Source of the DNA: Eutypa lata
Lineage: Eukaryota > Ascomycota > Sordariomycetes > Xylariales > Diatrypaceae
Reading direction: 5' to 3'
DNA length: 64,000 bases
Assembly (NCBI GenBank): GCA_022661535.1
Contig: JAKULF010000016.1
Coordinates: forward strand, 310,001 to 374,000
Within the stretch, counting starts at the first letter, position 1; every line of letters starts with the position of its first letter. The notes beneath the pieces are model-generated. The model was not told the origin of the DNA and did not search any database. It worked only from the letters and a program-made list of their open reading frames with translations. Shown one piece after another: positions 22,731-32,558 of the stretch. The position numbers were made by a program, and so were the translations under genes.

Positions 22731-24457
22731 ATGGCCCTGATTCTACCCGATATTAAATTGGCCGTTGGCATCGATCTGGGGACTGCCAACATCAAGGCAG
22801 GTATCTTCCGAAATGGTAAGCTGGAGATTATCCCCAGCTCAGATGGAAACTTGTTCATGCTCGCATACCTTGCTTTCGCCGACAATTGCCGCTTATTCGG
22901 CGCCCCAGCGAAATATCATGCTTTTCGACATCCCACGTCCTCGGTGTACAATGTCAAAAGCTTCATAGGACGTAAAACTACCGATCCAGAGCTCCTGACC
23001 GAGCTTGAGACATTTACTACAAAGGTCATAGACAAGAATGGACAGGCCACCTTCCAGGCCACTCATCCACGGGCCGAGATCGAAGTAAACACAGTCGAAG
23101 TCCTGGCTATGCTCCTCGGGCAAATCAGACGCAACGTAGAGAAGTACCTGAAGGTTTTCATTCCCGACGCAGTAATCACAGTTCCTGCCAAATACAGCAT
23201 GCGCCAGAGACAGGTTGTGAAAGATGCAGCTCTCATTGCCGGATTCAATATCTTGAGGGTACTCTCTGCACCTAGCGCTATCCTATTGGGCCGAGGCTTT
23301 GAAGCCACCTCTGGTATGTGAAGAAAGACATACGCTATTTCCGCATGACGTTGGCATGCTAACTATGTCCAGAGACGGATATGGAGAATATATTGACAAT
23401 CGACATCGGTGTCAGTGGCCTCAACGTGGGATGCGCCCGGATAAAGAAAGGTTTTTGCAAAATGCTGGCGACCGCACGGGAGAATAATGTGGGAGGAGCC
23501 TCTTACATCCTCGTATTATTCAACCATTGCTGCGAACTACTCCAGAACAGGGGTCTTGATATCCGCAGAGATATCGGCGCAGCTTATCGACTACGGCTGG
23601 CATGTGAGGACGCAATACGATGGTTATCGTGTGTTACGGAGTACGACATTGACATGGCAGCAGAAGGCATCTTGGGTGCTGGGGCCTACAAGATATGCCT
23701 GACACGTGAATTTATTGAAGACCTCCTTCACGAATCATTCAAACCTATTCTCCCTCTTATCGAACGTGTCTTGGACGATTCCAATATGCTCAAGGGCAAT
23801 ATTCACGAAATCTTGATCACGGGTCACAGTTCCCATACACCTGGACATCGAAAGGCGTGGGAAAGCTACTTTGATGGAGAACCCAAGCCCACATTGCGGG
23901 TTGCCAGTGACTTTGAACTCATGGGGGCCAGCATAGAAGCCGCTAACCGGTCTGGAGATGCCTCATTCCCGCATACTTGCCTTCTGTATGATACTACTTT
24001 CTTACCCCTTGGTGTTGAAACGGATTTTTTCAACATGGACGTCATCACTCCTGGCAATGCAGCGGCGCCGTGTACGAAATCTAGTGAATTCAGATGGGAC
24101 CACCGGTGTAACTTCCTCACCACCGACACCATCGTCGGCGACCCGGCTCAACAGCGTGGTCCTGCTTGTATAATCATCTACGAAGGGGAGCAGCCACATA
24201 CGAAGGGCAACTCCTCGGTGATGCGAATGAACATTACGCGCTTACTGCCCAAACGGCCAAATTTTAACACTCTTCTCGCGGTGAGATTCGATGTCGACAA
24301 GAACCTTGACCTCGCTGTCACCGTGAAAGAGGTACTCTCCGGACACTCCATCACGAAAAAGGTAGAATCGGCAAACCTTGGCATGCTAAAATTTGAACTC
24401 GAGGCTATGTCGATGTCGATGAATCATTACGATGGTGTTGACCAAACCGGGTTTTGA
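22731..24457 (+). CDS. Divergent Hsp70-family ATPase
   Basis: Two exons, 22731-23313 and 23373-24457, give 555 aa. The N-terminal phosphate-1 loop is GIDLGTANIKAGIF. ITVPAKYSMRQRQVVKDAAL then AGFNILRVLSAPSAILLGRG aligns with the canonical Hsp70 ATPase domain. After the intron, TIDIGVSGLNV stands where Hsp70s have DLGGGTFDV, so the second phosphate loop is degenerate. HCCELLQNRGLDIRRDI and RLACEDAIRWLS match lobe IIB, and EILITGHSSHTPG replaces the VGGSTRIP segment. About 150 residues follow, shorter than a full substrate-binding domain plus lid, and there is no EEVD tail. The protein is probably a cytosolic Hsp70-like member of the expanded, fast-evolving fungal set; chaperone activity is doubtful with the altered loop. 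Confidence 0.8.
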
Positions 24458-24680
24458 AGCACGTTGAACACAAGGAGTGATGCACCTCATGATAGTCCCT
24501 TGGAATTATTGGCGGGGATGACCGGTGTTCTATTAATATCAAGCCTATATTGGTATGACTAGACGAAAACGAGTCCGCCCCTCGAGATAGTTATGATCCG
24601 TTGAAGGCGACATGCGAATGCACCATGGACCGGAGTCGACCGATCGACAATAAACATCAATTTCGCAGAGTTTTACGGAA

Positions 24681-24930
24681 ATGTTATCAGAGATAGCGAC
24701 AACCTTGCTCCTTTTATGAAGTTTATTTAGCTGTCTGGCCAGCTCTATTCGGTATTTTCACGGCGCACAGGCTTCACACCGGGACATCAAGCCCCGAAAT
24801 TTCATCGCCAAGGACAATCAAGTTTCCCTGGCCTGACTCGGCACTTTCAATACGTGGGAAAACCTGACAGAAGCAACTACCTCTGCAGAACCTGAGAATA
24901 CTATAATATACGCAGCGCGAGAAGTTGTTA
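24681..24930 (+). pseudogene. Protein kinase domain fragment (decayed)
   Basis: One frame reads SSIRYFHGAQASHRDIKPRN then FIAKDNQVSLA, a clear kinase alpha-E helix and catalytic loop (HRDIKPRN at about 24777-24800). It then meets TGA at 24834 where the Asp of the DFG-like motif should be. The frame continues LGTFNTWENLTEATTSAEPE then NTIIYAAREVV, the activation segment with an APE-like end. Another in-frame stop lies upstream near 24718. No N-lobe or C-lobe is recognisable. This is a remnant of a fungal kinase gene, not functional as it stands. Confidence 0.65.
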
Positions 24931-25363
24931 GGGTGGAGACCTGTGGTACCGGAGCTGATAGGCTCCCTTTCTTGTATTGGTTTTTTTTCTTACTTCCTTC
25001 TTTCTTTTTCGTTTTGTTTTCTGGGGATAGCATTCATACCGGTAGTTATTTTAGGCCCCTTTACTCAATGCTATGATTGGACTATTGGCTTATAATTACC
25101 TACTGTAATTAAAGGGGGTGGAGTTAGTACATGAAAGGGTTGCGGTATACCTCTAACCCCTTAAACAGCTTAACCTCTTTTTTTTCTGGTCGTATATTGG
25201 ATGCAACTGTGTGTGTGATAGACCGATCCTATTAACAGAGGTGAGCAACAATGGTCTGGCCAAGAGAAGGGTGAGATAGAAACTCCTACTCTTTAACGCT
25301 ATTCATATCATGCCCCTACCAAGGTAAATTAAGGGACACCCTTCAAAACACCTCCAACTTGCT

Positions 25364-25660
25364 TTGTTACCTCAGAGAACAGGACCTTTCACCGTCGTGA
25401 AAAAGGTGGGTGATCCTGCGTATGAGTTAAACTTTCCTCGACAATGGCGCGTCCACCGGGTTGTCTCAGTTGCCCATCTTTACCCAGCTCCTCCTAATAC
25501 AGACCCTTGGAAAAGACGAAGACCGGAACCAGGTCGCATCTCTGTGGAAGAATTGGTGGGAAAATACGATACAAAGAATAAACTCTCCGAAGACGAACTT
25601 GCTCTGAAGAAGGCGGCCATTGCAGAAGAGGTGCCTGCAAAGATACAAGAAGTTGACTGA
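25364..25660 (+). mobile_element. Ty3/gypsy retrotransposon integrase C-terminal remnant
   Basis: The open frame reads RTGPFTVVKKVGDPAYELNF, then a basic stretch, VVSVAHLYPAPPNTDPW and P-G-R-I-S-V-E-E-L. This matches the GPY/F module at the C-terminus of Ty3/gypsy integrases (GPF-x-V, VG-x-AY-x-L, R-x-H-x-V-x-HV-x-L-x-PAP). No reverse transcriptase, RNase H, integrase core or LTR could be recognised nearby. The frame ends about 50 residues past the usual linker, so this is a fragment. The neighbouring 3-kb AT-rich block may be a RIP-destroyed part of the same or another element. Confidence 0.6.
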
Positions 25661-26090
25661 GACATCTTAGTCCGTCACCACAAGACGCAGCACGAAATGA
25701 AGCAGAAGAACCCTTATCCAAATCTCGTTCTTGTGGGAAAGGTCGCCTCAGCTTATACAATTTACGCCTTTAATATAAGGGACGCCACCTCCAACCACCA
25801 AGACGTCTATTCCGCTACCAATGACTCCTCCTGCTAAGAGGCAGGCAGCGCACTTCCTGAGGCCATAACCAGCGTACTTGGTGTATTAGACCGCATCACT
25901 GCAGAGGACGATGCCACTATCATTTCTGGAGTTCAGGACATTCTTGATTTCTGGCGGAGAATCTTGGAGCAATCGTTACTCTCCTAATCTCTCAAACTAT
26001 CACAAGCAAAACTACTCTAACATATATATTCTCTAACTCGGGACTGAATTGCCTTCAATCACACCCTACTTAACCATGAATGCCTATTAG

Positions 26091-26104
26091 CCCCCCCCCC
26101 CCCC
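26091..26104. repeat. Poly-C tract (14 bp)
   Basis: An uninterrupted run of 14 C followed by GCCCTCCTCCTCC. A low-complexity site prone to length error in sequencing. Confidence 0.9.
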
Positions 26105-26519
26105 GCCCTCCTCCTCCTCCTTCTGCACAACATATTGCACCTAACTCATGACCACGGCGATTATCCCGACAAACCATAGTAGCCCGTCGAGGTTGGCACA
26201 AGTCCACAAGCCGAGGCAAGGTCGTTGCCAAAATAATTGATGCACTTTCGCTTCAAGTAAATTCATATAAAACGGCTTATATATATAAACAGTTAAGCTT
26301 TATTTTTTTTAATTAAAAAAGACCTTAATTTTATGATGCGGAATCGCAATATCGAACCTTTTTTGGCAGGACGGCAGTATCGAAATAGAAGTCTACTGAG
26401 TTAGGGAGCCGCCTCTTTGGTTCTTCCCGTGAGATAAGATCTTGAACACACGGTATTCTTCTAGATGTGGGTCTTCGGGCTTGATGAAGAGAAGAGAGTT
26501 TCAAGCGCGTCCACCTTTG

Positions 26520-26760
26520 GCCTTCCAATAGGCGTGTAGAGCCAGTCTCCTCTGGCCCCTTATGGACCTCGTGCTCTGGTTCCCAAGTCGCATCTGATTC
26601 CGGTTTCCGATTCCAAACCCAGTGGACTGGTTATTCTTCCACGCTTGCTGATGCGACGATGGAACCTGAGTCGAAACTGGTGCTGGGGGACGGGATAAAA
26701 TCTTGGCGAAGCAAGCAAAGAAGGCAAGGAGTAGCTAAAAGATTATACCGCTTAGATGAA
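26520..26760 (+). mobile_element. Possible retrotransposon chromodomain relic
   Basis: An open frame on the plus strand contains FQTQWTGYSSTLADATMEPE followed by SKLVLGDGIKSWRSK. This resembles the chromodomain pattern W-x-GY-x-ATWEPE-x-L-x-I-x-W found at the end of many fungal Ty3/gypsy integrases, with the Trp of TWEP changed to Met. It lies about 0.9 kb downstream of the integrase tail, so the two may come from one broken element or two. The match is short and the call is tentative. Confidence 0.35.
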
Positions 26761-28499
26761 CGTACAGGTAAGAAAAGGGAGAGAGAGACGAACTCACAGA
26801 GTTATTCGACACATGAGCCCTCCTTATATACGTAGATAGATGTCAACCATTCCCTGTTCTGCTCTGCTCTGCTCTGACCTGACCCCTCTTGAATCTTGTG
26901 CCGAAAGTCTGGTGTTACAAGTAGCTATATCGAGTTCATAATTGAGACTGGCTATCCTCCTATTAATACGCCATTTGCCGAGAAAGTAAGACATAATATA
27001 TTACCCGTTTTGATTGAAGTAGGCGTAGCTGTGGGTGATTTGCCATCTTAGAAAGTGATGCTACATGCCGCATAGGAGATATGTAGAGCGCAAGCCTCTC
27101 ACCATGAGTGTAGAGTAATCACATACAATAGTTCCTCCGATGTAAGCAAAGTGCAATTTTATGCATATACAGCCTGGAAAGCAATGCTCGTGGACTGTAA
27201 AGAGGGTGAGGGGGACAAATGAGGTTGACAGGCGTTCCCATACCCACTTGACAAAGAATAGTCATTTCGTATTTACTAGGCTAAAGGGGAACAGTTTGAA
27301 CTTAGAGTAGTTATCATTTATGAACGAGCGGCAAGTAAAGTGACGGCAATGCTGGTACACAGGTCATAACTACATGTTGTCGAATAGGGTAGTTCAGAGC
27401 GACAGGCTCGTAGTATGGGCGGTACCTAGATAGCAAGACCATTAACGCTCTCCCTTTCTAAATAACAACTTACATAAAGGGCAAAGCCCCCTATATATAT
27501 ATATATATATTTGTGTCGTAGCTGGCTTAGTGTGTCCCTGCGATCCACTAGATACATCCTAGGTAGTATCAATGTAGTCCCCTGAAGTTATAGTCATGTT
27601 TTACCTGTAATATATACTACAAGCCGCTGGTTCACTTGAGACTCTGGTATACCGAGACCGTACATACATCGATGAAATACTTAATCACAAGGAGGTGACG
27701 GGAATACCCCTCCTTGAATTTACCACACAGCTAATACCTACTATGTCTTACATACTAATGAATCTTTGCTACTATATTTACAGTGCTGCTTTCACTATAC
27801 TTCCAGGGATATGCTCATCGGATATAAGTGATGAGAGGACGAAACTATTATATGCTAGGTAGATGTAGTAATATATACAACACCGAGGAAACAATAAAAC
27901 TGTACCATCATACTGCTAACTAACTGTCCAAGGAGCGCCAAAAGGGCCAGTTAGCCAGTTCCAACCAACCAACAGGAAGATAGAATACACACACCCTTAT
28001 AAACTAGATTAGTAACTTTACATATCACAACACCACAATATAACACGAACAATATCACGAGAACACCGAATACAGAATGAATATAAAATAATAATTTCAT
28101 TTTTTTCATCTGCTCGGCCAAGCCGTGGGGATATCAATGAAGTCATGAATCAAGCCAGCCAGCAACCCAGTCAGTCAGATACCGACGCAACCCGGCAGCC
28201 AGCAAACGAACGCCTCGCAGCAGCAACCAGATCAACTAATCATCCATTCACCCACTTGCGCCTATCCACCGCACCGTGGTTTTCCTCTTCCACTCGTGCC
28301 CGCCTGCCTGCGTGCCTGCATGCCTGCGTGACTGTCTAGCTCTGCTCTTCTCTCTATTACCATGCATCTTCTCTTGTCTCGTCTGGTCATGGTATCTAGG
28401 ATATGACTCCTCCCCCTACCCCCTGACTTCCTGACTTCCTGACTTCCTGCCTCACGCCCTTCTTATCTCCCTTCCCCAAGGTTGAAAACAATTCAATAT

Positions 28500-31400
28500 T
28501 ATTAACGCGTTGATCAATATATATTGATCAATACCTTATTTCAATCAATCAATATTGACTTTCCGAATATTAATATTAATTAATTAATGAAGCTATATTA
28601 ATATTAATATTATTAATGTATTAATATTATATAAGCGATTTAATTAAAACTTAAATTATAATTAATTAAAATGTTAATATATAAAGTATATATTTATATA
28701 TTTTAACTTTATATTAATAAATTTAATAATAAAAATTTTATTTTTATATAATATTTTAATTATTATACGTAATTTATTATTATAAATCTTATAATATTTT
28801 TTATTAATAATAATAATATCGTTAAAATTAACTCGTTATTTTTTTTTTATTAATTCGCTTATTATTATATTAATATTTATCGTTATAATAAATATAACTT
28901 TTTTTAAATTTAAAAATAATTTTATTTTATTTATTTATTTTTTTAAAAAATTAAACTTATATTATTATAAATATAAAGTTTTAAATATAATTTAAAAAAA
29001 GTTAATAAACGTTAATTTATTTATAAAATATATATTTAAAAAAAAATTTAATATTTATTATATATAATATTTATTATTTAATAAATATAATTAATTACTT
29101 TTATTTAAAATATTATATATTTATTTTAAATAATAAAACGAAATCGTTATAATAATTAAAAATTAAAATAAAAGTTAAGTTAATAACTTTAATATTTAAA
29201 TTTATAACGAATATAATTTTTTAAATATTTAATTTTAATATTAATAATTTTTACGAATAAATAATTATAAATATTATTATATAAAACTTTAATAAATAAC
29301 ATTTTCGTCGATTATTAATTACGTAAATCGTTATTAAAAATCACGCGTTTAATATTATAAAAAATAAAAAATATTAAAATATTTTTAAATATTTAAACTT
29401 TTATATTATAATTTAATAAATTTATATTTTTTATATAATTATATATATAATAATTATAAATATATATCGTTAATATAAAACGATTATTATAAAAATATTA
29501 AAGTAATTTTTTAATTAAATTTATTTTACTTTTAATAATTAACGTTTTAATAATAAATATATATTATTTAACATTTATTATTTTTTTCGAAATTAAAAAC
29601 ACAAATTATATAAAATAATATTAAAACTTTTTAAAGTAATTAAACGTTATATTAATAAAAATATTATAACGAAAATTATTTAAATTATTAATATTTTTAA
29701 AATTAAATTTAAAATAAATTATTTTATATTTAATAACGTAAAAAATAACGATATTATAATAATAATTATTAATTATTAATTTAAATTCGATAATATTATA
29801 TAATAATATCGTTATATTAATTATATTTTTAACTTTTTTATTAAAGTATTTTTATTTAAATATAACGTTAAAGTTTTTAAAGTTTAAATTTATAATAAAA
29901 ATATTATTATTTAAATTTAAAATAATTTTTAATATAAAAAAAAATTTATTAAAAAACTTTATAATTTTATTATTTATATTAATTAATTAAATAATTTAAT
30001 TTATATATTATAAAACGTTTAATTTAAAAATTAAAAACTTATTAATAATATTTATATTAAAACGAAAAAAGCGTTTAATATTATATTTAATAATATAACT
30101 TAATAACTTTTATAAAATTATATAATTAAATATAAATTAATTTTTCGTTTTTTTATTAATTTATTAATAATTAAATTTTAAAATAAATAAAATAATATAA
30201 AACGTATTAAATAAAAAATAAAAAAATCGTAAATTTTTTTTTAAAAAAGTTAAAATAATAAATTATAAATAATTAATTTTAAAATTAATAATTAAAATTT
30301 TTATTTTTTATAAAAAAACGTTTAAAATATTAAAAAATAATAATATTTAACGTTGTTATAAAAAAAATAAATAAAGTTATATAATAATATATAAAATATA
30401 CTTTTTATTTTTAAATAACTTTTTAAATAATTTAAAAATTTAAAATAAAAATTATAAATTTATTTAATTTAAAATTTATAATAATTAATTTAAACGTTAT
30501 TTAAAATAAATTAAATAAATATTATAATAAACTTAATAAAACTTTTATATATTACGTTATTATTATATTATATTTTAATTTAAAATAAAATTATTTTAAA
30601 AATAAATAAAAAAATTATTTTAATTAAATTATAAAAATAAAATTAATAATTTAAAATTTATAAAATAAAAAATATTAATTTTTTAAAAAATTTTAAAGTT
30701 TAATTTATAACTTTTTAAATATTTAAAGTTATAAAAAAACTTATTAATTATTTATTTATATTAAAAGTATAATAAAAAATATATTATAAATATAAATAAT
30801 TTTTTAAAACGTAAAAATAATAATGCTTTTAATAAATATAAAGCTTAATATATTAATTAATTTAAAAATAATATTAAAGATTTTATTTAATATTAAATTA
30901 ATTTTAAAACGTAATATTTACGTTTATTATAAATAACTTTTAATATTTTAATTATATAAATAATATTAATAAAATATAAAAAGTTATTTTTAATAATTAA
31001 TTAAATAATTATAACTTTACGTAATAAGTTAAATATAAAAATAATTAAGTTTTATTAAATATTATATTTATAATATAAAATAAAGTTATTACGTTAATTA
31101 AACGAATTATTTATTTCGTTAAATAAAATTTAAAAATTAATAAAGTTTAATATTATAATAAATAAAAAAATAAATAAATAAGCATTAATTTAACTTTATA
31201 AAATAAATAAAAAACATAAAAAATTAATAATAAAATAATTAAATTTAAATATAAAATTTATAAAAAAATTTTTTTTAAATAAATAAATTATAAATTATAT
31301 TATTATAAAATTAAATTAAAAGAAATATTAAAAGAAAAATTTTATAATAATTATTTAAAACTTTAAAATATATATTTCGTAAACTTATATATATAATTTA

Positions 31401-31570
31401 TATATATAATATTTTTTTTAATATATAATTTATTAATAAATATATATATTAATTATATTAATAATATTAATATATTAATTAATAATATTAATTAATATGT
31501 TTTTTTAATTAATTAATATAAGATAAAAGCATATTAATATTAATTTAATTAATATAAGGTAAGTGATTAA
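28500..31570. repeat. Large AT-rich RIP-like block (about 3.1 kb)
   Basis: Composition switches abruptly near 28500 and again near 31570. Inside, residual G/C is mostly CpG (ACGTTA, AACGAA, TCGTTA) plus CTT/AAG, with CpA and TpG rare. This is expected after repeated RIP of a repeat. The left margin carries a perfect palindrome, TTGATCAATA/TATTGATCAA, near 28511-28532. No reading frame has protein character. The size fits a truncated transposon, but its type cannot be read by eye. Confidence 0.82.
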
Positions 31571-32558
31571 TATTATTAAATTGTTTTTAACCCTGCTCTT
31601 CCCCTGGCTCGTCCAGACTCGTTCACAAGGTATCGATGAATGGATGGATAGATAGACTGATATATAGACAGACAGACAGACAGACAGATAGGTTCGTTTG
31701 TGTGTCTGTTCCTCGGCGGTAGTTGATCGTTTCAAATAAATAATAATTAATTTTCTTTTCGTCATCGGGCCGTTTCATTTCGCAGGCCGGGAACTATCTA
31801 GGCAGGAAGACGGACGGACTGACGGACGGACCTCGTTGCCTGCGAGTTAACAGTCGACCAGCCAGCCAACCAGCCAGACAGTCCACGAACACCCATCCCG
31901 TCTATACTCATCGCAGAAAAAAAAAAACGCATGTGTAGTTGGATGTAAACGTCGATGGCAATTGGAAGTACATATGTAGTCCTATTAAACAGTAGAAGCA
32001 GCCCGGACGGACGTTCATTCCATGTACCTATTCATCCACCCACCTGTCCATCCATACACTCCTTTTTGGTACTCGGTACCTAGTTGATGAACTTTGGCCC
32101 TCCCTCCCCCCTTCAGAAACAACAATCCCTTCGCCCCTTGATCTTGATAATCCGACACAGAAACGCCGCATGCTTGCTTGCTTCTTTTTCGTCTTCGCGG
32201 GTTGACGCATACATACATACATGCTAGGAATAAAAAAAGCAGCAGAAAGCAGCAAAAGGCCAAAACATAAAGGAATTTGAGAACATTGGTATCATTTCGT
32301 TAAAAATCATCGTTTCGTACGTAATATACAGTGGAATTTCTTTTTGCTAGAAGGGGCGCCGCCGCTACAATTAAAAAAGAAAAAGAAAAGGCATCCCGTT
32401 GCATTGCTGCAAAAGTGTGTGAGGGTGTGTGTGTGGACTGTGACTGTGACTGTCGTGTCGTTTTTTAAAGTAATACATGGATGGAGGTTCGTCTGTTCCG
32501 TTCCGCATTTGAGGAGTTTGGCGGAGTCGATGAACAATGATTAGGTATTTGAGTGATT
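31571..32558. other. Normal-composition flank with microsatellites
   Basis: Contains a GACA tetranucleotide run at about 31667-31688, a GACG-rich stretch near 31810 and GCTTG/CATACATA words. No supported gene. The right side should be the 3' UTR of the minus-strand gene ending at 32559. Confidence 0.4.

Larger units (their letters stand above)
24458..28499. other. 4-kb relic-rich region without an intact gene
   Basis: Apart from the kinase fragment, the integrase tail and a possible chromodomain relic (annotated separately), nothing intact is seen. The region has a 14-bp poly-C run (26091-26104), a TA microsatellite near 27491-27510 and a triplicated CTGACTTC word near 28424-28448. Composition is normal until the sharp AT boundary near 28500. 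Confidence 0.5.

Noticed and set aside
28500..31570. Mitochondrial DNA insertion as the origin of the AT block
   Set aside because: No mitochondrial gene motif is readable and G/C depletion exceeds that of typical fungal mtDNA; RIP explains it better.
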